A stretch of DNA of 64,000 nucleotides from Gibbula magus (GCA_936450465.1 OW388296.1:17774526-17838525), one strand, 5' to 3'. Positions 1 to 11,554 are shown, counted from the first letter of the stretch. Notes: generated by a model not told the origin, from the sequence alone. Numbers and translations: made by a program.

Positions 1-99
1 AATAATGATTAATAAAACATAAAGCAAGATGTCAGGATATAATTATTCACAGTCATTTCAGAATACAACTGAATTACAGTTGACACAAAATCATGTATA

Positions 100-2720
100 T
101 GTCTTTTTCACAGTTTTATCAATATTAAGATACAGTGCTAATTATTTTGATTAAACACAGCCTTGGTCTACAAATATGTTTTTACAAGTCATTAAGTTTG
201 GGAATGATAAACATTTAGTAGGAATGAATTTCTATCTTTGTTCTAGAAAAGCATGGCATTTGAATAAATAATGGAACTCATCTACAATTGCAGGGGATTT
301 ACAAATATTGCATGATCTATTTTCACGGTCAATGCCATGCCAACGGCCAACTTCAATTGGTAGATTATGGTTGCAGGTTCTATATTTTAAAATTGGTAAA
401 TACACGTGAACTGGCAGGAAAAGATAATGTTCTAACATCGCAATACGTTTAATTATGTATAATGGAAACCTTTCCGGCTTTCTTCTATTTCAGTTTTCCA
501 GTTCTGATAAAATTGGTCTCAAAGGATTGGAGAAGTTAACCATTGGCATGAAACAGTAACAGGGTTGTAGAATATAAATGTAAGCCCACATTTGTCAAGT
601 ATACCTTTTTACGTATTTGGTCCACTAATTCTCTATATTACCATTTATACGTGCGTAGTTGCAAGTAAATCAATTTTGACAATTTGGGTGTAGTTCCAGG
701 TTGTTGTAATTTATACCAGAAGCAGATTATTCGTTTAGCGGCTAGTATATAAAGGGGGACACTCCCTAGTTCACCATAAACCATGATGGAACTATGAAGT
801 TAGGGGTAGAGTTGCGTAAACCAGAAGCTAATTTAAGAAATTTCAGATGGATCTTCTCAATAATTTGTATATTTTCATAAGCCCCTGTTCCATAACCATT
901 AAGCAAAATCGGGGAAATCATAACATCAAATGCTTTGAGTAAACAATCTATAGGTATATGAACATTTCTCGATTTTTTTCAAAAGGCAAAACATAGCTTT
1001 AGATGCACTTTCGTATAATTTTTTAATTGCTTTATTGAATTTTCTGTTTCTCGAAAAAGTTACACCAAGATTCACTGTCGACCAAAAGAAACGCCTACCA
1101 GATATGTTATCAGTCTTCGTAAAAACTATAATGAGCAGTTAAGCAATATCATAGCATTATGAAGGTGCATCATTTCTGCATAATATCTTTAAATTGCAGA
1201 AGTCATGTCATAAAAGAATGAGACAAATGAATTGTTCAGTTTTCGATCAGTGCTTGGTCAGAAAAACATTTGAAACCGAATTTAAATACAACCACGAGCA
1301 ACAATACAGACACGCATTCGCATTAAAGTGATGATGACGCTACAGATGTACGTGGTTAAGGTGCGCAAGTGAATCAACCGGAAATAGCGGTGTTCACTGG
1401 GCGTGGTTTTCATTAATGTTATTGACTCGAATCACAGTTTTTCCACGATTTCATTTGGACTTTCATATTAATTTGTTTTCAGCATAACTTTGAAACCACC
1501 ATTGATTATATTTCAGAAATTAGTTCATCTTTGATGTTAATGTATTACCATAACAGAACTTTAGCTTGGGCGCTCCCGAATATAAATTTATTTTAAACAA
1601 GTTTTAAAAATCTACCGCCAATTCCATTGCTGAGAAGCTTGTGCCACAACCCCCAACTCTCCAAACACTATCAAATGCTTTAGAAAAATCTATGAAACAA
1701 CACAGCAACAATTTTCTTTTACTAATTTTTAACAATGGTTGAGCATATTCATTACGAAGATGTTATCATTTGTTGAGTGATCTTTCTTAAAACCAGCCTT
1801 GGCCGGGGTCAATATGTTATTTGTTTCAAGAAAGACGTGAATTAGGCCTGTTATTCAGTATACATGTTGTACTTGTAAATAGCTTGCCGAAACAGGGTTG
1901 CATTTAGGTCTGATTTATTTCCTTTTCCTTTGTAAATTGGTCTGTTCGAGCCCGTCAGCCAGGTTTCCGGTAATATTCCTGTAGAGAGGATCAAGTTAAA
2001 ATATATATTTAACATATAGGTCCTAGAAGATCAACTGAATTTATTAAATAATCATTTTCAATTTGATCAATCCCAGAAGCTTTATTGCGTTTAAGCGTTT
2101 TAGTTGCAAAAGCTACTCAAGAGAGATATCTTTATTAAGTATAAAATCATCATAGTGTTTGACTTCGACATCTATTGCAAACTCATCTGTAATCGTTTTT
2201 CCATCAATATCTTGAAAATGGCCAACAAGTATATCAATATCCAGTGCCTCGTTAGAATTATTGTTTTTATTTTTTGTGAGAATTTTCCAAAACTCTTTAG
2301 GTTGATGTTTTTGGTTTTCTCTAATCAATCTACAAAACTCATTTTTATACCTCTTGATATGTTTATTCATGCGCTTTCTGTACTCTTTAGAACATCGGCG
2401 GTATTCAATTGTATTAGGCGGGGTTTTAAGTTGAAGTATTTCCGTTTTGATTTATGAAACTTGTTACGTTTTATTCTACATTATTTGCCAAACCACGGTT
2501 TATGATCATGTCATGCTTTAGAATCAATTTTAAATGGTCGTTTCAAACCGAACGCAGCACGTGCAGCTTCAGAGAGTACATTCGCCACTTCAGTCGCGAA
2601 TTCATTGATTGTACGTGCTGTGTCATCGTGACCTGTAGTCGATTGCAAAATATGTGTCATTCTGAAACACCGTTGGGGTCAATATTATCAACAAAACATT
2701 TGGATGAATGTATATCATAA
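100..2720 (-). mobile_element. Decayed LINE (non-LTR retrotransposon), minus strand
   Basis: A heavily mutated non-LTR retrotransposon reads on the minus strand from about 2720 down to about 100. Around 2113-2370 is the linker preceding the reverse transcriptase (phrase HQPKEFWKIL). Around 1745-1810 the frame gives AGFKKDHSTNDNIF, a typical RT block, and about 1640-1735 gives CCFIDFSKAFDSVWR, the RT catalytic motif A with its first aspartate. A frameshift then leads to LWHKLLSNGIGGRF. The C-terminal cysteine-rich end is at 232-438. Many stops and frameshifts show it is dead. The family resembles the 3' fragment at 47742-48230. Boundaries are approximate because no target duplication could be seen. 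Confidence 0.8.
232..438 (-). pseudogene. LINE C-terminal cysteine-rich domain remnant
   Basis: A 68-codon minus-strand stretch holds the terminal domain found at the end of many LINE polyproteins. It reads ILKYRTCNHNLPIEVGRW, then CNICKSPAIVDEFHYLFKCH. The pattern C-x2-C, then DEFHYLF, then C is the small metal-binding-like module seen after the RT in these elements. The same pattern recurs at 7560-7610, 47990-48060 and 62995-63060 in other LINEs of the window. It continues the decayed element upstream on the minus strand. There is no evidence of independent function. Confidence 0.75.
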
Positions 2721-2765
2721 CGCTTTGGTTTCTGGGTTCTATCATTTGGTTCATGGTCCCTCCAA

Positions 2766-2817
2766 CACAGTCCCCTACATAGTACATATTAATATATACT
2801 ATGTAGGGGACTCTGTG
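2766..2817. repeat. Short near-perfect hairpin next to a G run
   Basis: The arms CACAGTCCCCTACATAGTA and the complementary TACTATGTAGGGGACTCTGTG are separated by a short AT-rich centre. A run of G follows immediately. Its size and symmetry suit a miniature foldback element, but no target duplication was identified. Confidence 0.6.
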
Positions 2818-2938
2818 GGGGGGGGGGGATTCTCTGTATAATCAGTTTTGGATGAATTGAGTCTTGTTTATAAAATGCTGATTCAGCCAGAAAGATTGAG
2901 ATAAGATGTAATCAATTCAAGTCTTATATATTAAGACC

Positions 2939-3161
2939 CAACTTCCCAATGCTAGGCATAACTCTTGCCAGTCTCCATTACTGGCTGATTTAGGCCTTGC
3001 AGTATTTCCTTAAGAAATCTGTGTTTAGAAATCCAGGCCCGCTATGCATTTCTGGTGCAGCGATTCACTATTTTGACACAACAAAGCGAGGGAAATACCG
3101 CAAGGGATAAATCAGCCAGTAATGCAGACTGGCAAGAGTTATTCCTTGCGTTTGGAAGTTG
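2939..3161. mobile_element. 223-bp MITE, copy 1, 9-bp target duplication
   Basis: This non-autonomous DNA transposon starts CAACTTCCCAATG and ends in the complement GGAAGTTG, with terminal inverted repeats of about 50 bp. It is flanked by a direct 9-bp duplication, attaagacc, at 2930-2938 and 3162-3170. Two more copies are at 12171-12393 and 27563-27784, each with its own 9-bp duplication. A 9-bp duplication with long TIRs fits the Mutator-like (MULE) superfamily by known family behaviour. No coding capacity was seen. Superfamily assignment is inference; element boundaries are read directly. Confidence 0.92.
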
Positions 3162-3170
3162 ATTAAGACC

Positions 3171-3680
3171 ATGCCTCCAAAACACTTCTAAAATAAGGGT
3201 TCTTTTTGTAAATTAATGTTAGCACCCAGTGTATAGATATTATCTAAATACATGAAAATACATGACCCGTTTACGTATAAACATGTTATATGACCATTTC
3301 AACACTTCCAACATAAATGGGTCTTTGTATCTGCTATAGATAAGTTTCCATAATTACGTTTGACTAATTAAAAAACATCATTGATAACGTTGGACACATG
3401 CGACTCCAAGAACACATTCACTTAAGTCCCTTTAAAATGAAAGTATGCCGAACACACCTTGAATATCTTTAAAAGAGTAAAATGAAATCTATGGAATTTT
3501 ATTAATAACTGTATGGTTATATTTTTACAAAAGTGTTTTCATTTTATCCAGACAGCTGAATAAGGATCTAGTCTGTATTAAAAGCTCTTATTTTCACACA
3601 GAAATGGAGCAGAATCATATCCCTTATAACACCATTAGTTTTAAGGTTAAAAAGGGCTAATGTAACATCTCTATGCCTAA
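3171..3680. other. Non-coding stretch
   Basis: AT-rich DNA with stops in all frames; no repeat or motif was recognised. Confidence 0.6.
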
Positions 3681-3688
3681 TTGATTTC

Positions 3689-3913
3689 ATGCTTCCAGTG
3701 CAGTCTCAGAGGGGTCTGTTGTGCAAATCTACCATGCATCTGCCTCCCCGCCTCCTGCTACTGGCTGTATGTATATGTACAGGGGGTCAGCATGCAGCCC
3801 GTCGTGCAGTCCTCAGTGTAAATTGTCTGGAAAACAGAACGCACTGTGAATGTAGCGATATCTACGAGTCGGTGGTTACATGTTCAACTTTGTGGCTTTT
3901 CACAGGAGGTTAA
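3689..3913 (+). CDS. Possible small secreted-protein exon (weak)
   Basis: I do not recognise this 74-codon ORF. An internal methionine at 3734 begins MHLPPRLLLLAVCICTGG, which has a basic start, a leucine-rich core and small residues, like a signal peptide. The following residues contain several cysteines (CLENRTHCECS, then VVTC). It could be the first exon of a small cysteine-rich secreted protein, because GT dinucleotides follow. It could equally be chance, as no promoter, partner exon or homologue is evident in this otherwise transposon-derived DNA. Confidence 0.15.
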   Translation: MLPVQSQRGLLCKSTMHLPPRLLLLAVCICTGGQHAARRAVLSVNCLENRTHCECSDIYESVVTCSTLWLFTGG

Positions 3914-4039
3914 TGTCATCTTCAGATTACCAGCGAAAAAGACTAATTTTCTTTAATCTGACCTGTGTACTGGAGTAAATACATCAACTTACACACTCTT
4001 GTTAAGTTAGTTCTTTACTACATAATCATTGAGGATACG

Positions 4040-4140
4040 TCGACCCACGGGCGAATTTTAGCGCAAATAGGTTAGTGCAACACAGAGATAAAATATCTGT
4101 TTTGCGCAACCTATTTACGCTGAAATTCGCCAGTGGTCGA
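4040..4140. repeat. 101-bp foldback hairpin
   Basis: The left arm GCGAATTTTAGCGCAAATAG pairs with the right arm CTATTTACGCTGAAATTCGC, and TCGACC/GGTCGA lies at the outer ends. The loop is about 30 bp. This is consistent with a miniature inverted-repeat element or its remnant. It has no coding potential. Confidence 0.65.
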
Positions 4141-4948
4141 TCTTACACTCAATCAATAAATATTGAATAAAGTAACTATAAACCCCGATTTCCGTGTCAG
4201 ACGATGCAAATGCATCAATAAATCGTTCTGCATCGTCCCACTGGAAACAGACTAGCATTTATTTATTTTTAAGAAAAGAAGATAGGCCTACGGTCCATAT
4301 GGCTTCCCGACTCATTAATCTTTACATAGATTGCATGCAAACTGCGAAAAGCCAAATAACTCTAGGAATCAATATACACTAAAAGGTTATCTCCCAAAAT
4401 TCTACATGCCAACATTCCTTCATGCCAAAACTCCTACAGGATGTCAAGGCAGAATTATGGAATTACCTATGGGTATAATTGAACAGTCATGGGATTGAAG
4501 TGGAAGTAGTTGGGAGTAGGAAGAGAGGATGAGAAAGAAAATGAGTTGTGACAATTAGAATCAGTTCAGAAATTATGTTAATATGTCATGTAGCCTAATG
4601 TAGAAATATTGGCATGTAGAGGTTTGGGATAAGTCCGCCTTTAATTGCAGCAAGGGCCAGGAGATCAGTGGTGCAGTGGACCATGTAATGAACTTTGTTG
4701 TTTTAAGCTGTAGAAGTTTTGGCATGTATAAGTTTGTGGAGGGTAGGCCGTTGTCCAAAAGCTAGCTCATTGCGGGTGAAGCCGTTCAACCATCCTCTTG
4801 GATGGTGTCTACTCTTTCACAAATCAATTGTAGTTTGTGTTTTATGACATGGCACCCACTTCACTGTTTTACTTTCTTCATAGTGTGATATGCCAATCCA
4901 TGTGGTATATAATATAAGAGGTACATGGTTGTAAATCGTAAATCACTC

Positions 4949-5212
4949 CCATTGACACTTTCACGCAATCGTTGTACGCTTTGGTACGCTAAAGCTTTAC
5001 CAAGACGGAAACTGTGCGTCCCATCGCTGGAAACAGTCGTAAACTATACGTACCATTTTGTACCATTGCGTGCCATGCGTGACAGTGCCGACCCAAAACC
5101 TTGGATTTGTCCAAGCCCATGCCACGCACTCAAGGACGTACCATGTTCGTTAACTATGAGCAAACTATGCGCATAATATAATTTGCGCAAATTATGCGTA
5201 AAAGTGTCAATG
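4949..5212. mobile_element. 264-bp foldback MITE candidate
   Basis: The left end CCATTGACACTTTCACGCA and the right end, which reads as the complement of CCATTGACACTTTTACGCA, form inverted termini. The interior is rich in CACGCAC, GTACGC and GTACCA words. It is followed at 5213-5480 by degenerate recurrences of 'actggtgctca' and 'cacgcac', which look like a worn minisatellite. Small ORFs here are not convincing genes. The element boundaries rest on the inverted ends only. Confidence 0.55.
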
Positions 5213-5549
5213 GAAATAATGTCACGCACGGTCACGCACTGAGGAGTACTCAATGTCACGCATTGGTGCGCAATGTTCATCACTGGTACGACAAGATCAG
5301 CAATGGTGCTCATGGGTTGATGTAGGTATCTGCCAGTGGTCAGGAATTCGTTCCGCCGCTTGACGTGTCTCACTCATTGGTGCTCACAGTTTACGACATT
5401 GATCTTCACAGTGTACTCACTGGTGCTCATAATTTACTCACTGGTGCTCTCTGGTTTACTCTCATATACTCATTGACAGGTTTGCTTCTTGTTCTTGTTA
5501 TCAATTACATATAATCATATATTATCTCTGTGAGCAATAACAGTATTGT
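5213..5549. repeat. Degenerate short-word repeat region
   Basis: The phrase 'ctcactggtgctca' and variants (cattggtgcgc, caatggtgctc, cattggtgctc) recur at irregular spacing of about 20-60 bp between about 5220 and 5480. It may be a decayed minisatellite. It ends just before the 5' truncation point of the LINE at about 5550. Confidence 0.45.
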
Positions 5550-5591
5550 AATCTACCTTTCAATAACAAATTTTGGTCCTGTCTGAAGCGA

Positions 5592-7277
5592 ATGCGTAAG
5601 AGGGTTGTCCCTGCACCGGTATCACGTGCAGATTGGCTTGCTCATTTCACTGGATTATATAACAGCGCTGGTAATGGATCAGATGAAACTGACATTCATG
5701 TTGACGATCACGGGAGTTTCATGCAGTCAGGTCAAGTTGACATTGGTGACGACTGTGAGTTGTTTGACTCGCCGATAGTGGAAGAGGAGGTTATTCGGTC
5801 GTTGAGGCGTTTGAAGGCGGGTAAATCAGCAGGTACCGATAAACTTTTGGCGGAAATGTTTTTATACGGCAATCAATTTCTAATTCGTTATATGGTTAAA
5901 CTATTTAACACTAGTTTTGATTCAGGTATTTTTCCTACGAAATGGTCAGAAGGCATTATTGTTCCGTTACACAAAGGAGGACAGCGTGACTGTGCGTCAG
6001 AAGGCATTATTGTTCCGTTACACAAAGGAGGACAGCGTGACTGTACGGATAATTATCGAAGCATAACGTTATTGTCAATTTTCAGTAAAATATATATTGG
6101 TATCCTTAATAGTAGAATAACTAATTGGGCGAACAATAAGTCTCTTATTTCGGAGTCTCAGTCTGGGTTCAGGGCCGGATATTCTACAGCTGATAACCTT
6201 TTTACATTATGTGCACTTGTACAAAAATATCTTTCCAAAACTAAGGGTAGACTGTATGTTGCATTTGTTGATTTCAAAAAGGCCTTTGATAGTGTTAATA
6301 GGAATAAATTGTTGTTACTTCTTCGCAGAATTGGTTTGAAGGGGAGGTTGTTCTCTAGTGTTAAAAGTATGTATAAACTATTTAGGTCTTGTGTTAAGAC
6401 AAATGACGGTTTTTCAGATTTCTTCCATTGTCCAAATGGAGTTAGACAAGGCTGTGTCTTGAGTCCTGTATTATTCTTCCTATTCATAAATGAGTTGGCG
6501 AATGAAATAATTAATTCAAACAGCAGAGGTATTCAGTTGTATCCGGATATCATCGAAGATTTCTTGTTACTCTTCGCAGATGATGTTGTCCTTGTTTCAG
6601 ACAGTGTAAATGGTTTACAGAAGCGACTTGATATTCTCCAAAGTTATTGTGAGTCCTGGGATTTAACAGTTAATATGTCAAAAACCAAAATAATGGTCTT
6701 TAGAAAAGGCGGCAGATTATCTCGTTTCGAGAAGTGGAAATATTGTGGTGACTCTGTTCATGTAACCTCTAACTATAATTATCTTGGTTTAGTTCTTACA
6801 AGTCAACTAAGTTATTCTCAGAGTTGCAATTTTGTCTCTGTTAAGGCGAAGAAGGCTTTATATGAGGTCTTGCGGACGATGTATTCTTATTGCCAGTTTT
6901 CCTACAAGGTCTTTTTCACAATATTTGATTCTCAGATTTTGCCAATTTTGTTATACGGTTCCGAGTTGTGGGGTTTCCAGCGTCATGAGTGCTTGGAAAG
7001 GGTACATCATCTTGCTTGCAAGCGATTTCTCAGTGTTGGTAAAAGGACTCCGAATGTTTTAGCTATGGGAGAATGTGGCAGATTCCCTGTGTATCTAGCG
7101 TCCTTGTTAAGGTGTATTAAATTTTGGCTAAGAATTATTAGTTTGCCGGCGCACCGCTACCCATTTAAGGCATATAAAATGTTATACTCTTTAGATAGCG
7201 TTAATCGTCATACATGGGCTTCTTCGGTTAAGAATGTGCTTTTTAGTTTGGCTACGTCTGGTTGTTTCAAGGAGTAG
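5592..7277 (+). pseudogene. LINE reverse transcriptase (561 codons open)
   Basis: This encodes the RNA-dependent DNA polymerase that copies LINE RNA at the target site. Visible RT blocks in order: KAGKSAGTDKLLAEMF (about residue 75), DNYRSITLLSIFSKI, SESQSGFRAGYSTADN, motif A YVAFVDFKKAFDSVNR (D present), the GVRQGCVLSPVLFFLFIN block, and motif C LLFADDVVLVSD (both catalytic aspartates present). These are followed by LTVNMSKTKIMVF and a thumb-like YLGLVL. Catalytic residues look intact, but upstream endonuclease is missing. A stop at 7275-7277 precedes the true C-terminus, which continues in another frame at 7262-7651. The 51-bp tandem duplication at 5946-6047 adds 17 residues within the finger region. 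Clade assignment is uncertain. Confidence 0.88.
5946..6047 (+). repeat. 51-bp in-frame tandem duplication inside the RT
   Basis: The 51 bases at 5946-5996 are repeated almost exactly at 5997-6047, so the protein reads SEGIIVPLHKGGQRDC twice, first followed by A, then by TDNYRS. A single copy is expected in this RT block, so it is a private duplication of this copy. The reading frame is preserved. Confidence 0.9.
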
Positions 7278-7651
7278 GGAGTGTGGAATTATTTCTCTCG
7301 GAATTTAAACAACGGGTTACTGATATTCTATCTCAGGAGTGGAAATCCGCTTTGCAGTCTAGTAGCAGGTATGAGTATTATTCTGAATTTAAGTTGAATT
7401 TAAAACCGGAATTGTATTTAACTTATAGTGATTGTTCCCTTTACCGTCGTGAAATGACGAAACTTCGTATTGGTATGGTAAGACTACAAGTTGAACTTGG
7501 GCGATATTGTAATGTTATAAGATCACTGCGCTTATACAGAGTATGTAAACTGGATCATATTGACGATGAATTCCATTTTATTATGGTTTGTCCAGCCTTT
7601 GACGACTTGAGATTAATATATTTACTGCCTGTTGTAGGCCATATGATTTAA
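7262..7651 (+). pseudogene. LINE C-terminal domain, frameshifted from the RT
   Basis: This is the continuation of the RT polyprotein after a one-base frameshift near 7270. It contains the post-RT region EWKSALQSSSRYEYYSEF, KLRIGMVRLQVELGRY, and the terminal cysteine/histidine module VCKLDHIDDEFHFIMVCP. The same module order (LR-type helix, GRY, C, DEFH, C-P) is shared with the other LINE ends in the window. It ends at a stop shortly before the 3' UTR. Confidence 0.82.
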
Positions 7652-7849
7652 AATACAGTTTCATCAATTTAATGTCATCATGTGATACAGACATTATTAT
7701 TACACTACAGCTCTATATCCATCATGCACTCCGTCTGAGGAGTCAGTTGCTATTGTAACATGTCCAACCTGCTCACTGTTACCTGTATATGGGCCGGAGG
7801 CCACGCATACGAAATAAAGAATTGAATTGATTGAATTGATTGATTGAAC

Positions 7850-8108
7850 AAATGAATATTCACACACTTTGAACTAAATAGGTATTAACAACACATGAAT
7901 CGAATGGCAAGAACAGTGTTTATTAAGATATTGATAAATTGTTATAGAGACATCATCTCACAACTTCACTGGGTTTTGATATCTGTTTCTCAAGTTCTAC
8001 ACATTTCAAGGGTTGGCCATCTTCTCTTGCCATGCAACAGCACCAGCTGATGAGTAGTAGTAGGTTAAGTACTCCCGAAGTTATTTTGCTTCTTTCTGGT
8101 AGAAGCGT
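7850..8108. other. Spacer between LINE and 37-bp satellite
   Basis: AT-rich, no recognised feature. The long frame that opens at 8032 is only an extension of the satellite frame. Confidence 0.6.
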
Positions 8109-11100
8109 CCAGACAAAGACTTCAGACCTTCCATCTGCTCACTGTCCAGACAAAGACTTCAGACCTTCCATCTGCTCACTGTCCAGACAAAGACTTCAGA
8201 CCTTCCATCTGCTCACTGTCCAGACAAAGACTTCAGACCTTCCAACTGCTCACTGTCCAGACAAAGACTTCAGACCTTCCATCTGCTCACTGTCCAGACA
8301 AAGACTTCAGACCTTCCATCTGCTCACTGTCCAGACAAAGACTTCAGACCTTCCATCTGCTCACTGTCCAGACAAAGACTTCAGACCTTCCAACGGCTCA
8401 CTGTCCAGACAAAGACTTCAGACCTTCCAACTGCTCACTGTCCAGACAAAGACTTCAGACCTTCCAACTGCTCACTGTCCAGACAAAGACTTCAGACCTT
8501 CCATCTGCTCACTGTCCAGACAAAGACTTCAGACCCTCCATCTGCTCACTGTCCAGACAAAGACTTCAGACCTACCATCTGCTCACTGTCCAGACAAAGA
8601 CTTCAGACCTTCCATCTGCTCACTGTCCAGACAAAGACTTCAGACCTTCCATCTGCTCACTGTCCAGACAAAGACTTCAGACCTTCCATCTGCTCACTGT
8701 CCAGACAAAGACTTCAGACCTTCCAACTGCTCACTGTCCAGACAAAGACTTCAGACCTTCCATCTGCTCACTGTCCAGACAAAGACTTCAGACCTTCCAT
8801 CTGCTCACTGTCCAGACAAAGACTTCAGACCTTCCATCTGCTCACTGTCCAGACAAAGACTTCAGACCTTCCAACTGCTCACTGTCCAGACAAAGACTTC
8901 AGACCTTCCATCTGCTCACTGTTCAGACAAATACTTCAGACCTTCCATCTGCTCACTGTCCAGACAAGGACTTCAGACCTTCCATCTGCTCACTGTCCAG
9001 ACAAAGACTTCAGACCTTCCATCTGCTCACTGTCCAGACAAAGACTTCAGACCTTCCATCTGCTCACTGTCCTTACAAAGACTTCAGACCTTCCATCTGC
9101 TCACTGTCCAGACAAAGACTTCAGACCTTCCATCTGCTCACTGTCCAGACAAAGACTTCAGACCTTCCATCTGCTCACCGTCCAGACAAAGACTTCAGAC
9201 CTTCCATCTGCTCACTGTCCAGACAAAGACTTCAGACCTTCCAACTGCTCACTGTCCAGACAATGACTTCATACCTTCCATCTGCTCACTGTCCAGACAA
9301 AGACTTCAGACCTTCCATCTGCTCACTGTCCAGACAAAGACTTCAGACCTTCCATCTGATCACTGTCCAGACAAAGACTTCAGACCTTCCATCTGCTCAC
9401 TGTCCAGACAAAGACTTCAGACCTTCCATCTGCTCACTGTCCAGACAAAGACTTCAGACCTTCCAACGGCTCACTGTCCAGACAAAGACTTCAGACCTTC
9501 CAACTGCTCACTGTCCAGACAAAGACTTCAGACCTTCCAACTGCTCACTGTCCAGACAAAGACTTCAGACCTTCCATCTGCTCACTGTCCAGACAAAGAC
9601 TTCAGACCCTCCATCTGCTCACTGTCCAGACAAAGACTTCAGACCTACCATCTGCTCACTGTCCAGACAAAGACTTCAGACCTTCCATCTGCTCACTGTC
9701 CAGACAAAGACTTCAGACCTTCCATCTGCTCACTGTTCAGACAAAGACTTCAGACCTTCCATCTGCTCACTGTCCAGACAAAGACTTCAGACCTTCCAAC
9801 TGCTCACTGTCCAGACAAAGACTTCAGACCTTCCATCTGCTCACTGTCCAGACAAAGACTTCAGACCTTCCATCTGCTCACTGTCCAGACAAAGACTTCA
9901 GACCTTCCAACTGCTCACTGTCCAGACAAAGACTTCAGACCTTCCATCTGCTCACTGTCCAGACAAAGACTTCAGACCTTCCATCTGCTCACTGTCCAGA
10001 CAAAGACTTCAGACCTTCCATCTGCTCACTGTCCAGACAAAGACTTCAGACCTTCCAACGGCTCACTGTCCAGACAAAGACTTCAGACCTTCCAACTGCT
10101 CACTGTCCAGACAAAGACTTCAGACCTTCCAACTGCTCACTGTCCAGACAAAGACTTCAGACCTTCCATCTGTCCACTGTCCAGACAAAGACTTCAGACC
10201 CTCCATCTGCTCACTGTCCAGACAAAGACTTCAGACCTACCATCTGCTCACTGTCCAGACAAAGACTTCAGACCTTCCATCTGCTCACTGTCCAGACAAA
10301 GACTTCAGACCTTCCATCTGCTCACTGTCCAGACAAAGACTTCAGACCTTCCATCTGCTCACTGTCCAGACAAAGACTTCAGACCTTCCAACTGCTCACT
10401 GTCCAGACAAAGACTTCAGACCTTCCATCTGCTCACTGTCCAGACAAAGACTTCAGACCTTCCATCTGCTCACTGTCCAGACAAAGACTTCAGACCTTCC
10501 ATCTGCTCACTGTCCAGACAAAGACTTCAGACCTTCCAACTGCTCACTGTCCAGACAAAGACTTCAGACCTTCCATCTGCTCACTGTTCAGACAAATACT
10601 TCAGACCTTCCATCTGCTCACTGTCCAGACAAGGACTTCAGACCTTCCATCTGCTCACTGTCCAGACAAAGACTTCAGACCTTCCATCTGCTCACTGTCC
10701 AGACAAAGACTTCAGACCTTCCATCTGCTCACTGTCCTTACAAAGACTTCAGACCTTCCATCTGCTCACTGTCAAGACAAAGACTTCAGACCTTCCATCT
10801 GCTCACTGTCCAGACAAAGACTTCAGACCTTCCATCTGCTCACTGTCCAGACAAAGACTTCAGACCTTCCATCTGCTCACTGTCCAGACAAAGACTTCAG
10901 ACCTTCCAACTGCTCACTGTCCAGACAAAGACTTTAGACCTTCCAACTGCTCACTGTCCATACAAAGACTTCAGGCCTTCCATCTACTCACTGTCCAGAC
11001 AAATACTTCATACCTTCCATCTGCTCACTGTCCAGACAAAGACTTCAGACCTTCCATCTGCTCACTGTCCAGACAAATACTTCATACCTTCCATCTGCTC

Positions 11101-11549
11101 ACTGTCCAGACAAAGACTTCAGACCTTCCATCTGCTCACTGTCCAGACAAAGACTTCAGACCTTCCATCTGCTCACTGTCCAGACAAAGACTTCAGACCT
11201 TCCAACTGCTCACTGTCCAGACAATGACTTCATACCTTCCATCTGCTCACTGTCCAGACAAAGACTTCAGACCTTCCATCTGCTCACTGTCCAGACAAAG
11301 ACTTCAGACCTTCCATCTGATCACTGTCCAGACAAAGACTTCAGACCTTCCATCTGCTCACTGTCCAGACAAAGACTTCAGACCTTCCATCTACTCACTG
11401 TCCAGACAAAGACTTCAGACCTTCCATCTGCTCACTGTCCAGACAAAGACTTCAGACCTTCCAACTGCTCACTGTCCAGACAAATACTTCATACCTTCCA
11501 TCTGCTCACTGTCCAGACAAAGACTTCAGACCTTCCATCTGCTCACTGT
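8109..11549 (+). repeat. 37-bp satellite, 93 units in perfect register
   Basis: The unit is 37 bp (ccagacaaagacttcagacc followed by ttccatctgctcactgt). The array length of 3441 bp equals exactly 93 units, so there is no net insertion or deletion. Variants are point changes: ccatct/ccaact/ccaacgg, gttcagacaaatac, ccttacaaag, caatgacttcatacc. Variants recur at offsets that are exact multiples of 37: 1665 bp (45 units) for the gttcag and cctta markers, 1961 bp (53 units) for caatgacttcatac, 1073 bp (29 units) and 592 bp (16 units) for gaccctcc. This shows nested higher-order duplications. No unit contains a plus-strand stop in any frame, so a meaningless 1175-codon frame spans the array with a 37-residue period. 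Confidence 0.97.
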
Positions 11550-11554
11550 CCCTC

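Larger units (their letters stand above)
5550..7849 (+). mobile_element. 5'-truncated LINE with (ATTGA)n tail
   Basis: This non-LTR retrotransposon copy starts inside the linker before the reverse transcriptase (frame NNKFWSCLKRMRKR just upstream of 5592). It continues through the RT and C-terminal domain to a 3' UTR and ends at AATAAAGAATTG followed by ATTGA/TTGAT repeats at about 7817-7849. The endonuclease domain is absent, so the copy is 5'-truncated, as is usual after target-primed reverse transcription. A 51-bp internal duplication and a frameshift near 7270 inactivate it. No clear target duplication was found. Confidence 0.85.

Noticed and set aside
4925..5373. Overlapping frames of 83 and 109 codons
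   Set aside because: They lie in a foldback element and a degenerate repeat; the translated sequences show no family and run on opposite strands.
8109..11549. CRISPR-like direct repeats
   Set aside because: Units are contiguous without spacers, the genome is eukaryotic, and there are no cas genes.
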